Below, in pieces: positions 8,744 through 17,898 of a DNA stretch of 64,000 nucleotides. The stretch spans positions 4,650,001 to 4,714,000 of the forward strand of contig NZ_CP010849.1 of the NCBI RefSeq assembly GCF_000931445.1, written 5' to 3'. A model generated the notes under the pieces. That model was not told where the DNA came from, searched no databases, and saw only the letters and a list, made by a program, of their open reading frames with translations. Numbering within the stretch: position 1 is the first letter of the stretch; each line of letters opens with the position of its first letter. The stretch is from Streptomyces cyaneogriseus subsp. noncyanogenus. GTDB taxonomy: Bacteria; Actinomycetota; Actinomycetes; Streptomycetales; Streptomycetaceae. A program made the position numbers and the translations under genes.

Positions 8744-8758
8744 CGACGGTCATAGTCT
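8729..8758 (+). promoter_or_regulatory. Vegetative-type promoter of groES-groEL1
   Basis: TTGACC at 8729-8734 is a good -35. CATAGT (8751-8756) or TAGTCT (8753-8758) are -10 candidates, with spacers of 16 and 18 bases. The promoter lies between and overlaps two CIRCE elements, which fits heat-inducible, HrcA-repressed transcription. Confidence 0.65.
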
Positions 8759-8763
8759 CGGCT

Positions 8764-8790
8764 CTGGCACTCCCCCCCGGAGAGTGCCAA
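8764..8790. promoter_or_regulatory. CIRCE operator 2 (HrcA binding site)
   Basis: CTGGCACTC, nine spacer bases, then GAGTGCCAA. This is a second near-perfect CIRCE, 20 bases downstream of the first, within the groES leader. Two CIRCEs upstream of groES-groEL1 are typical of Streptomyces. Confidence 0.93.
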
Positions 8791-8889
8791 CAACGCGACG
8801 GGCAGGTCCGGCACCCGCGACGACGGATCGACCTGGTCGCCACCTCAGACAGTCAACCCCGTGAGATCACCGAAGGGGGAGGTCGGATC

Positions 8890-9198
8890 GTGACGACCGC
8901 CAGCTCCAAGGTTGCCATCAAGCCGCTCGAGGACCGCATCGTGGTCCAGCCGCTGGACGCCGAGCAGACCACGGCCTCGGGCCTGGTCATTCCGGACACC
9001 GCCAAGGAGAAGCCCCAGGAGGGCGTCGTCCTGGCCGTGGGCCCGGGCCGCATCGAGGACGGCAAGCGCGTCGAGCTCGACGTCAAGGTCGGTGACGTCG
9101 TGCTCTACAGCAAGTACGGCGGCACCGAGGTGAAGTACAACAACGAGGAGTACCTCGTTCTCTCGGCCCGCGACGTGCTCGCGATCGTCGAGAAGTAA
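8890..9198 (+). CDS. groES: Co-chaperonin GroES
   Basis: The 102-residue GroES forms the heptameric lid of GroEL. It has the usual size and motifs: IKPLEDRIVVQPLDAEQTTA at the N-terminus, the mobile loop TTASGLVIPDTAKEKPQ, and the YGGTEVKYNNEEYLVL C-terminal strand region. The GTG at 8890 is chosen over upstream in-frame starts because GAAGGGGGAGG precedes it and it matches the family length. It is first in the groES-groEL1 operon controlled by the two CIRCE elements. Confidence 0.98.
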   Translation: MTTASSKVAIKPLEDRIVVQPLDAEQTTASGLVIPDTAKEKPQEGVVLAVGPGRIEDGKRVELDVKVGDVVLYSKYGGTEVKYNNEEYLVLSARDVLAIVEK

Positions 9199-9228
9199 GT
9201 CGACCTCACCTCGACTTCTGCTCAAGAG

Positions 9229-9286
9229 CTGCGCCCTGGCCCCCGCGACCGATAACGAAGCCGGGCGCCGGGGCGCAGTCGCTTTT
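9229..9286 (+). terminator. Hairpin with short T tract between groES and groEL1
   Basis: CTGCGCCC (9229-9236) pairs with GGGCGCAG (9271-9278) across a 34-base loop, followed by TCGCTTTTC. It could be a weak terminator or a processing and stability element that sets the groES:groEL ratio. No promoter for groEL1 alone is obvious. Confidence 0.4.
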
Positions 9287-9318
9287 CATCCCTGAATTCC
9301 GAGAGGGCTCCCGCTGCC

Positions 9319-10941
<1,623 letters not shown>

Positions 10942-10956
10942 GGCACCGGCACCCGG

Positions 10957-10995
10957 AAGCCCCCGCCCCGCGCGCTGCGCCGGGACGGGGGCTTT
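10957..10995 (+). terminator. Rho-independent terminator after groEL1
   Basis: AAGCCCCCGCCCC pairs with GGGACGGGGGCTT, one unpaired base interrupting the stem, and TTCCC follows. It sits 16 bases after the groEL1 stop. Confidence 0.85.
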
Positions 10996-11157
10996 CCCGC
11001 GTCCGTGCCGCGCCGGGGGCGGGTGCCCCCCGTGCCCGCTCCCGCCGGGGCAGGCTCCCGCGTCCCCGCGCCCTCCGGTGCCGGCGGCCCCGTCCTCGCC
11101 GTCCGCGTCCCGCCGGTGCTACCGCGGTCCCCGCTTCCGCCCCTCTCCCGCCGGGGG

Positions 11158-11931
11158 CTACCGCGGTCCGTACTTCCGCCCCGTCTTCGACGTGATCCCG
11201 CCGAGGAGTCCGCGCGGCGCCAGTTTCGCCGCGCCCATCAGGGCCTTGTAGCGCGGGTCCGGGACGGACACGGTCTTGCCCCGGGCGAGGTCGGTGAGCG
11301 CCGTCGCCACCACCTTGTCCGCGTCCAGCCACAGCCAGCCGGGGATGTTGTCCGTGCCCATCCCGGCCCGCTGGTGGAACTCGGTGCGCACGAAGCCGGG
11401 GCACAGCGCCATCAGCCGCACGCCGCTGCCCGCCAGGTCGCGCGCCGCGCCCTGGGTGAACTGCACGACCCACGCCTTGGAGGCCCCGTAGGTGCCGCGC
11501 GGCACGAAGGCGGCGACCGAGGCGACGTTGACGACGCCGCCGCGCCCGCGCTCCCGCATCGCCTCCACCGCCGCCGAGGTCAGCCGCAGCACCGCCTCGA
11601 CGTGCACCTTCAGCATCCGCAGCTCGTCGGCCATGGGGGCCTCGAGATAGCGGCCCTTGTTGCCGAAACCGGCGTTGTTGATCAGCAGGTCGACCGGGTT
11701 CCTGCGGTCGCCCAGCCGGGTGGCCACCGCCTCGATGCCGTCATCGGTCGCCAGGTCGGCCGTCAGGACCTCCGCCTCGATGCCGTGCCGGTCGTGCAGC
11801 TCGGTCGCCTGCACCCGCAGCCGGCCGGTGTCGCGGGCCACCAGCACCAGGTCGTGCCCGTCGGCGGCCAGCCGCCGAGCGAACGCGGCGCCGATGCCTG
11901 CCGTCGATCCCGTAATCAATGCCGTTGTCAT
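11158..11931 (-). CDS. Short-chain dehydrogenase/reductase
   Basis: A 257-residue classical SDR. The NAD(P)-binding TGSTAGIG is at residues 7-14, NNAG is present, and the catalytic Ser-Tyr-Lys set appears as VASVAAF and YGASK. An Arg after the first beta strand region (LVLVARDTGRL) suggests a preference for NADPH. The region after YGASK (FRTEFHQR-type loop, here FVRTEFHQRAGM) resembles SDRs acting on lipid or ketone substrates. The substrate cannot be told from the sequence. It is convergent with groEL1, and the MOSC gene lies upstream on the same strand. Confidence 0.88.
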   Translation of the reverse strand: MTTALITGSTAGIGAAFARRLAADGHDLVLVARDTGRLRVQATELHDRHGIEAEVLTADLATDDGIEAVATRLGDRRNPVDLLINNAGFGNKGRYLEAPMADELRMLKVHVEAVLRLTSAAVEAMRERGRGGVVNVASVAAFVPRGTYGASKAWVVQFTQGAARDLAGSGVRLMALCPGFVRTEFHQRAGMGTDNIPGWLWLDADKVVATALTDLARGKTVSVPDPRYKALMGAAKLAPRGLLGGITSKTGRKYGPR

Positions 11932-12027
11932 GACGCAAGATTAGTGACCCGGACCCTGCTCGTCCGTTCGCTCACAGCCCCTCCCGATCCGTGGAGCGCG
12001 GGTGAAGGCGCCCGCGCCGAGCCGCCG

Positions 12028-12696
12028 TCAGGTGCCGTACCGGTCCGCGTACGCCCGGGCCGCCTCCAGCGACTCCGGGTGCAGGGCCGCGCCCGCCGCC
12101 AGCAGCCGCGGCAGCAGCTCCCGCTCGGTGGTCACCGCCCGGAACTGCAACGCCACCGTGACCTCGTGGTCCGGCCGGTGCACGATCTCCACCGCGTCGC
12201 CCGCCCGTATCTCGCCGGGCTCCACCACCCGCAGATAGGCGCCGGGCGCCCCCTTGCGCGTGAAGCGCCGCACCCACTGCTTCTCGCCCAGATGCTCCTG
12301 GAAGGTGCGGCAGGGAATCCGCCCGCAGGTGACCTCCAGCACCACCTCGGGCCCGACGCGCCAGCGCTCGCCGATCCGCGCCCCGGACACGTCCAGACCG
12401 GCCGTGGTGAGGTTCTCGCCGAACGAGCCGTTCGGCAGCGGGCGGCCCAGCTCGCGCTCCCAGTCGTCGAGGTCCTCGCGGGCCATCGCGTACACCGCCT
12501 GGTCGTCGCCGCCGTGGTGGCGGGTGTCGCACACGTCGTCCCCGGCCAGCCCGCTCCCGCCGAGCCCCTTCGGGCCCGGCGCCGCCACCCGCACCGGTCC
12601 GTCGGCCGGCCGCTTGTCGATCCCCGTGAGGCCCTGCGGCTGATCGGTGTACGGCACGCGCCTCGCCCGGCCGGTGTTCACAGAGAGAAGCTTCAT
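12028..12696 (-). CDS. MOSC domain protein
   Basis: A 222-residue MOSC (molybdenum cofactor sulfurase C-terminal) protein of the YiiM type. It begins MKLLSVNTGRARRV, carries the NGSFGENLTTAGLD segment and ends the core with VTCGRIPCRTFQ, which contains the conserved Cys thought to carry sulfur in MOSC proteins. YiiM relatives reduce N-hydroxylated compounds with the Moco; whether this one does is unknown. It is divergent from the LysR gene across an 81-base spacer, an arrangement in which the LysR protein often controls the neighbour. Confidence 0.88.
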   Translation of the reverse strand: MKLLSVNTGRARRVPYTDQPQGLTGIDKRPADGPVRVAAPGPKGLGGSGLAGDDVCDTRHHGGDDQAVYAMAREDLDDWERELGRPLPNGSFGENLTTAGLDVSGARIGERWRVGPEVVLEVTCGRIPCRTFQEHLGEKQWVRRFTRKGAPGAYLRVVEPGEIRAGDAVEIVHRPDHEVTVALQFRAVTTERELLPRLLAAGAALHPESLEAARAYADRYGT

Positions 12697-12777
12697 GGCG
12701 GCACGGTAAGGGACCGCAAGCCAAAGCGTCGACGCAATATTCGCGGTCGTACCAAAGAACCCCTTATCCTCTGCTGT

Positions 12778-13674
12778 GTGATCGAAGCCCGTCATCTCCG
12801 CGTGCTCCGCGCCGTGGCCGCCACCGGCTCCTTCTCGGCCGCCGGGCGCGAGCTGGGCTGCACCCAGCCCGCCGTCAGCCAGCAGATGAAGGCCCTGGAG
12901 GCGTCCGTGGGCACCCCCCTGCTGGTCCGCAGCGGACGCGAGATGCGGCTGACCCAGGCCGGCGAGGCGCTCGTCCGGCACGCCGCCGGGATCCTCGCCG
13001 GGCTGACGGCGGCCGAGGAGGAGGTCGCCGCCATCGCCGGGCTGCGCGCGGGCCGGGTCCGGCTGGTCTCCTTCCCCAGCGGCAGCTCCGCCCTCGTGCC
13101 CACCGCCCTGGCCGCGCTGCGCGCCGCCCACCCCGGCACCCGCGTCTTCCTGGAGGAGGCCGAGCCGCCCAGATCCGTCGAGCTGCTGCGCGAGGGCGAC
13201 TGCGACGTGGCGCTCGCCTTCCGCTACGCGGGCGCGGCGGGCGCCGAGGAGTGGGACGACCTCGTCGTACGGCCGCTGCTGACCGACCGGCTCGTGGCGC
13301 TCGTACCGGAGCGTCACCGCCTCGCGCGCGCGGAGTCCGTCGCCATCGGGGAGCTGGCGGGGGAGCCGTGGATCGCGGGCTGCCCGCGCTGCCGGGGCCA
13401 ACTGGTCGAGGTGTGCGAAGGGGCCGGCTTCACCCCCCGCATCGACTTCGCCACCGACGACTACCCGGCCGTCGTCGGGCTGGTCGGGGCCGGGCTGGGC
13501 GTGGCCGTCCTGCCCCAGCTCGCCGTCGAGTCGGTACGGCCGCGCGGCGCGCGCACGGTGGCCCTGGAACCGGCGGTCGAGCGGCAGATCGTCGCGCTCA
13601 CCCTGCCCGACCTGGCCCAGGTCCCGGCGGTGGCGGCGACGCTGGAGCAGCTCGCGCGGGCGGCGGCGCGGTAA
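12778..13674 (+). CDS. LysR-family transcriptional regulator
   Basis: A 298-residue LysR regulator with an N-terminal winged helix (FSAAGRELGCTQPAVSQQM, about residues 18-36) and a C-terminal substrate-binding domain. In the effector domain a CPRCRG motif near residue 200 is unusual and could sense metal or redox state. The start is uncertain by a few codons; the GTG at 12778 lies seven bases after TATCCT (12765-12770), again the spacing of a leaderless promoter. Orientation suggests that it regulates the divergent MOSC gene. It is tail-to-tail with whiD. Confidence 0.9.
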   Translation: MIEARHLRVLRAVAATGSFSAAGRELGCTQPAVSQQMKALEASVGTPLLVRSGREMRLTQAGEALVRHAAGILAGLTAAEEEVAAIAGLRAGRVRLVSFPSGSSALVPTALAALRAAHPGTRVFLEEAEPPRSVELLREGDCDVALAFRYAGAAGAEEWDDLVVRPLLTDRLVALVPERHRLARAESVAIGELAGEPWIAGCPRCRGQLVEVCEGAGFTPRIDFATDDYPAVVGLVGAGLGVAVLPQLAVESVRPRGARTVALEPAVERQIVALTLPDLAQVPAVAATLEQLARAAAR

Positions 13675-13734
13675 CCCCCGGCAGAAAAGCAGGGGCACGC
13701 GTGCGCGTGCCCGGGGGATTGAAGAAACGTTCCT

Positions 13735-14064
13735 TCAATTGTTCGACGAGGCGTCCCCGCCGGTGGCCGACGTCGACACCAGCCGGTGGCGCGCTCGTCC
13801 CATGAGCTCTTCGCGCTCGTCCTCGGTCAGCCCGCCCCACACGCCGTACGGCTCTCTGACCGCCAGCGCGTGCGCCGCGCACTCGGCGCGGACCGGGCAC
13901 CTCATGCAAACCTCCTTGGCCGAGTTCTCGCGAGCGCTTCGAGCCGCACCGCGCTCGCCCTCCGGGTGGAAGAAGAGCGAGCTGTCCACCCCGCGGCACG
14001 CAGCAAGGAGCTGCCAGTCCCACAGGTCCGCGTTCGGTCCGGGAAGGCGGGAGAAATCTGCCAT
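13735..14064 (-). CDS. whiD: WhiB-family iron-sulfur regulator WhiD
   Basis: A 109-residue WhiB-like protein. Four Cys ligands for a [4Fe-4S] cluster are present (one in LLAACRGVD, then CMRCPVRAEC), followed by the GVWGGLTEDERE turn and a basic tail (RARHR). Known biology: WhiD is needed for spore septation and maturation in Streptomyces and binds the C-terminal domain of the principal sigma factor; M. tuberculosis WhiB3 occupies the matching locus. The assignment to WhiD rather than another Wbl rests on being divergent from bldM. The ATG at 14064 follows a weak purine stretch. Confidence 0.9.
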   Translation of the reverse strand: MADFSRLPGPNADLWDWQLLAACRGVDSSLFFHPEGERGAARSARENSAKEVCMRCPVRAECAAHALAVREPYGVWGGLTEDEREELMGRARHRLVSTSATGGDASSNN

Positions 14065-14443
14065 TGCGTGACCCCTTGTAGCCGATCTGGGCGGATACGG
14101 TGTCCACGACCGTACAACTACGATCTAAGGAGATGAAAATATGACTCATTGCGAATCTAGCCGCAGACACCGGCAAAGCGGAAGAAAAGGGTCTAAATGG
14201 GGCATAGCTTGTGATGAAAGCTTGTGGGTCTGGCGCTCATGTCTGCACCGTGTCCGTCCCCTCACGTAGAGTGCCGAAAATGACACACGGCCCCGTAACT
14301 CTTTCGAGTGACCGTCGTTGAGAGTGCGGAGGCGGTTGAAGGAAAGGCGCTCGGGCGGGCGTCCGAGACGGTCGACCGCACAGGTGACATTTCGTACCAG
14401 CCTGGAGGCTCAAGGTGACGCGCATCAGCTGCGGAGGACGGCC
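14065..14443. promoter_or_regulatory. Divergent whiD-bldM regulatory region
   Basis: These 379 bases hold no credible gene and are more A/T rich than the surroundings (for example 14125-14220). They contain the sigma-BldN promoter of bldM (given separately) and must contain the whiD promoter(s) on the minus strand, which I could not place with confidence. Confidence 0.75.
14294..14321 (+). promoter_or_regulatory. sigma-BldN promoter of bldM
   Basis: CGTAAC (14294-14299), a 16-base spacer and CGTTGA (14316-14321) match the known sigma-BldN consensus exactly. The site is 123 bases upstream of the bldM ATG. In S. coelicolor bldM has a promoter of this kind, so the developmental dependence of bldM on BldN appears conserved. 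Confidence 0.88.
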
Positions 14444-15055
14444 ATGACATCCGTCCTCGTCTGCGACGACTCCCCGCTTGCCCGAGAGGCGCTCCGCCGC
14501 GCGGTGGCCACCGTGCCCGGCGTCGAGCGCGTGACGACGGCGGCCAACGGCGAGGAAGTCCTCCGCCGCTGGGGCGCCGACCGCTCGGACCTGATCCTGA
14601 TGGACGTACGCATGCCCGGACTGGGCGGCGTCGAGACCGTCCGGCGGCTGCTGTCCGCCGACCCCGGTGCGCGCATCATCATGCTCACCGTCGCCGAGGA
14701 CCTGGACGGCGTGGCCCTCGCCGTCGCCGCCGGCGCCCGCGGTTACCTGCACAAGGACGCCTCGCGCGCCGAGCTGCGCGCCACGGTCACGCAGGCCCTC
14801 GCCGACCCGACCTGGCGGCTCGCCCCGCGCCGGCTGCGCTCCGCCGAGATGGGCGCCGCGCCCACCCTCACCGCGCGCGAGATCCAGGTGCTCGAAGGCA
14901 TGAGCCACGGCCGCTCCAACGCCGAGATCGGCCGCGAGCTGTTCCTCTCCGAGGACACCGTCAAGACGCACGCCCGCCGGCTCTTCAAGAAGCTCGGCGC
15001 CTCGGACCGGGCACACGCCGTGGCGCTCGGCTTCCGGTGGGGCCTGGTCCGCTAG
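14444..15055 (+). CDS. bldM: Developmental response regulator BldM
   Basis: A 203-residue LuxR/FixJ-type atypical response regulator. The receiver domain (SVLVCDDSPLAREAL, with LILMDVRMPG carrying the would-be phospho-acceptor Asp) is followed by a C-terminal helix-turn-helix (LTAREIQVLEGMSHGRSNAE, then LFLSEDTVKTHARRLFKKLG). Known biology: BldM homodimers activate early aerial-hyphae genes, BldM-WhiI heterodimers activate late genes, and activity does not depend on classic phosphorylation. Length, sequence and position next to whiD identify it. The ATG at 14444 follows GCGGAGGACGGCC. Confidence 0.95.
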   Translation: MTSVLVCDDSPLAREALRRAVATVPGVERVTTAANGEEVLRRWGADRSDLILMDVRMPGLGGVETVRRLLSADPGARIIMLTVAEDLDGVALAVAAGARGYLHKDASRAELRATVTQALADPTWRLAPRRLRSAEMGAAPTLTAREIQVLEGMSHGRSNAEIGRELFLSEDTVKTHARRLFKKLGASDRAHAVALGFRWGLVR

Positions 15056-15427
15056 GTCCTGTCGTCACACTCCCGTCCGCCCCGCGTCGCCGGGCACGCT
15101 CCCTCGGGCTCTTCGACCAGGGGGCACTCCCACTCGCCGCACCGGGCCCCGACCCGCGTATGTCCAGTACGAGGGCCGGGGCCCGGCGCGCCGAGGGCGC
15201 GCATCCGGCGCGGCGGGACCGCCCCCGGGGCGGCGACGGGAGTCCGACGACAGGGCCGGGCACCCCCGTGAGGCCGGGCAGCCGAACCCGCGCCCGCCCC
15301 GGTGCGGGCGCGGGCGGCCGGCGGGCTCGCCGGACGCCCGATGCTCGTTTCGGCGCCGATGCCGCATCCTTGAGGTGTGGAGTTCCTCGGGGACGAGTCG
15401 GTCGAGCGGAAGGGGAGGGCGCAGGGG
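15056..15427. other. bldM-shbA intergenic region
   Basis: 372 bases without a supported gene. It contains GC-rich inverted stretches (around 15140-15190, GGGCCGGGGCCCGG) that may end the bldM transcript. It presumably also contains the shbA promoter near 15340-15400, where base composition relaxes, but no confident -10/-35 pair is visible. Confidence 0.5.
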
Positions 15428-16105
15428 ATGAGTTCCGGCGCACCTGCTCATAACGCTTCGGTGCACAACAACAGGCGCGGTGCCGCGGATCGGACGACCG
15501 CAGGGCACCATGGACCGATGCGCGACGACGATGCGGTTCCCGCGGAAGGGACCATCGGTGCGCTCGTCCATCGCGCCGTCGACGGGGACGAGCAGGCCAC
15601 GCACGATCTGCTCGCCCATGTCCATCCCCTCGCGCTGCGCTACTGCCGCACCCGGCTGTCGCGCCTGCCGGGCGACGCCCGGCACTTCGTCGAGGACCTC
15701 GCCCAGGAGGTCTGCGTCGCGGTGCTGCTCGCGCTGCCCCGGTACAAGGACACCGGGCGTCCCTTCGAGGCGTTCGTCTTCGCCATCGCCGCCCACAAGG
15801 TCGCCGACCTCCAGCGCGCGGCGATGCGGCACCCCGGTTCGACGGCCGTTCCGTCGGACGAGATGCCCGAGCGGCCGGACGACTCCCTCGGCCCCGAGGA
15901 GCGGGCGCTGCTCAGCAGCGACGCCGAATGGGCCAAGAAACTCCTGGCCAACCTGCCCGAGAGCCAGCGGGAGCTGCTGCTGCTGCGCATCGCGGTGGGC
16001 CTGACGGCCGAGGAGACGGGCCGGATGTTGGGAATGTCACCCGGCGCGGTCCGGGTGGCCCAGCACCGGGCGCTGAGCCGGCTGCGGGCCCTGGCCGAGC
16101 AGTAG
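15428..16105 (+). CDS. shbA: ECF-type RNA polymerase sigma factor ShbA
   Basis: A sigma-70 family factor of about 225 residues with region 2 (LRYCRTRLSRLPG, EDLAQEVCVAVL, FVFAIAAHKVADLQRAA) and region 4 (LPESQRELLLLRIAVGLTAE, MSPGAVRVAQHRALSRLRAL). Known biology: ShbA drives transcription of hrdB, the principal sigma gene, in Streptomyces, and is encoded next to guaB. M. tuberculosis SigD has the equivalent position. The ATG at 15428 is preferred because AAGGGGAGGG precedes it by eight bases; ATG 15518 would remove a 30-residue low-complexity N-terminus and cannot be excluded. Confidence 0.85.
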   Translation: MSSGAPAHNASVHNNRRGAADRTTAGHHGPMRDDDAVPAEGTIGALVHRAVDGDEQATHDLLAHVHPLALRYCRTRLSRLPGDARHFVEDLAQEVCVAVLLALPRYKDTGRPFEAFVFAIAAHKVADLQRAAMRHPGSTAVPSDEMPERPDDSLGPEERALLSSDAEWAKKLLANLPESQRELLLLRIAVGLTAEETGRMLGMSPGAVRVAQHRALSRLRALAEQ

Positions 16106-16262
16106 GCCCGCCACGGGCCCGGACCCTTTCGGCGGGGGCGCGTCGCGCCGGTTTGGTGCGAACGTACGAAGCCGGTGCGCGGCCATGATCGTGGAATGAG
16201 ACACCTCCACTTCCCGTTAGCATGGACATCCGCACCGATCAAGGCCATTTGGGGAAGGTGTC

Positions 16263-17771
16263 ATGACTGCCAACGTCGACGGAGTGCCCGGAAAATTCGC
16301 GACACTCGGGCTGACCTACGACGACGTGCTGCTGCTGCCGGGCCCGTCGGACATGGCACCCGACGAGATCGACACCGCCTCGTACGTCTCCAAGAACGTG
16401 CGGGTGAACATCCCGCTGCTGTCCGCCGCCATGGACAAGGTCACCGAGTCGCGCATGGCGATCGCGATGGCCCGCCAGGGCGGCGTGGGCGTGCTCCACC
16501 GCAACCTGTCCATCGAGGACCAGGCCAACCAGGTCGACCTGGTCAAGCGCTCCGAGTCCGGCATGGTGGCGAACCCGATCACCATCCACCCGGACGCGAC
16601 GCTCGCCGAGGCCGACGCGCTGTGCGCCAAGTTCCGCATCAGCGGCGTCCCGGTCACCGACGGGGCCGGCAAGCTGCTCGGCATCGTCACCAACCGTGAC
16701 ATGGCCTTCGAGACCGACCGCTCCCGCCGGGTGCGCGAGGTCATGACGCCGATGCCGCTGGTCACCGGCAAGGTCGGCATCTCCGGCGTCGAAGCCGTGG
16801 AGCTGCTGCGCCGCCACAAGATCGAGAAGCTGCCGCTGGTCGACGACGAGGGCGTCCTCAAGGGCCTGATCACGGTCAAGGACTTCGTCAAGGCGGAGAA
16901 GTACCCGAACGCGGCCAAGGACGCCGAGGGCCGCCTGCTGGTCGGCGCCGCGGTCGGTGTCGCCGGGGACGCCTTCGAGCGCGCCCAGGCCCTGATCGAG
17001 AAGGGTGTCGACTTCATCGTCGTCGACACCGCCCACGGCCACTCCCGCCTGGTCGGCGACATGGTCGCCAAGATCAAGTCGAACTCCTCCGGCGTCGACG
17101 TCATCGGCGGCAACATCGCCACCCGCGACGGCGCCCAGGCCCTGGTCGACGCGGGCGCCGACGGCATCAAGGTCGGGGTCGGCCCCGGTTCCATCTGCAC
17201 CACCCGCGTCGTCGCCGGCGTCGGCGTTCCGCAGGTCACCGCGATCTACGAGGCCGCGCTGGCCGCCAAGGAGGCCGGCGTCCCGGTGATCGGCGACGGC
17301 GGTCTGCAGTACTCCGGCGACATCGCCAAGGCCCTGGTCGCCGGCGCCGACACGGTGATGCTGGGCTCGCTGCTCGCGGGCTGCGAGGAGTCGCCGGGCG
17401 AGCTGATGTTCATCAACGGCAAGCAGTTCAAGTCCTACCGCGGCATGGGCTCGCTGGGTGCCATGCAGACCCGCGGCGACCGCAAGTCGTTCTCCAAGGA
17501 CCGCTACTTCCAGGAGGGCGTCGCCTCCGACGAGCAGCTCGTCCCCGAGGGCATCGAGGGCCAGGTGCCCTACCGCGGCCCGCTCTCCTCGGTCGTCCAC
17601 CAGCTCGTCGGCGGTCTGCGCCAGTCGATGTTCTACGTCGGCGGCCGGACCATCCCCCAGCTCCAGGAGCGGGGCCGGTTCGTCCGGATCACCTCGGCGG
17701 GCCTGAAGGAGAGCCACCCGCACGACATCCAGATGACCGTCGAGGCGCCGAACTACAGCGCCAAGCGGTGA
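16263..17771 (+). CDS. guaB: Inosine-5'-monophosphate dehydrogenase GuaB
   Basis: Oxidises IMP to XMP with NAD+, the committed step of GMP synthesis. The 502-residue protein has the TIM-barrel catalytic domain interrupted by two CBS domains (about residues 95-215; GMVANPITIHPDATLAEAD, then REVMTPMPLVTGK). The catalytic Cys loop is intact as GPGSICTTR and the flap includes YRGMGSLGAM. The ATG at 16263 follows GGGGAAGGTGTC. A TAGCAT at 16218-16223 may be its -10 box. A 15-bp terminator separates it from guaB3. Confidence 0.97.
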   Translation: MTANVDGVPGKFATLGLTYDDVLLLPGPSDMAPDEIDTASYVSKNVRVNIPLLSAAMDKVTESRMAIAMARQGGVGVLHRNLSIEDQANQVDLVKRSESGMVANPITIHPDATLAEADALCAKFRISGVPVTDGAGKLLGIVTNRDMAFETDRSRRVREVMTPMPLVTGKVGISGVEAVELLRRHKIEKLPLVDDEGVLKGLITVKDFVKAEKYPNAAKDAEGRLLVGAAVGVAGDAFERAQALIEKGVDFIVVDTAHGHSRLVGDMVAKIKSNSSGVDVIGGNIATRDGAQALVDAGADGIKVGVGPGSICTTRVVAGVGVPQVTAIYEAALAAKEAGVPVIGDGGLQYSGDIAKALVAGADTVMLGSLLAGCEESPGELMFINGKQFKSYRGMGSLGAMQTRGDRKSFSKDRYFQEGVASDEQLVPEGIEGQVPYRGPLSSVVHQLVGGLRQSMFYVGGRTIPQLQERGRFVRITSAGLKESHPHDIQMTVEAPNYSAKR

Positions 17772-17804
17772 CCCGGGCGCGCGCGGCGCGTGTGCGGTGA
17801 CGTC

Positions 17805-17840
17805 CGAAGGCGGCCCCGGTACGGTCCGGGGCCGCCTTCG
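17805..17840 (+). terminator. Terminator between guaB and guaB3
   Basis: A perfect 15-bp stem (CGAAGGCGGCCCCGG with CCGGGGCCGCCTTCG) with a six-base loop. It has no long T run, which is common in Streptomyces. guaB3 therefore probably has some transcription of its own. Confidence 0.8.
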
Positions 17841-17898
17841 CCGTGCCCGTCGGGGATACTGGAAGGCGCTGAAACGCATCAGGGAAAGGCCACACATC

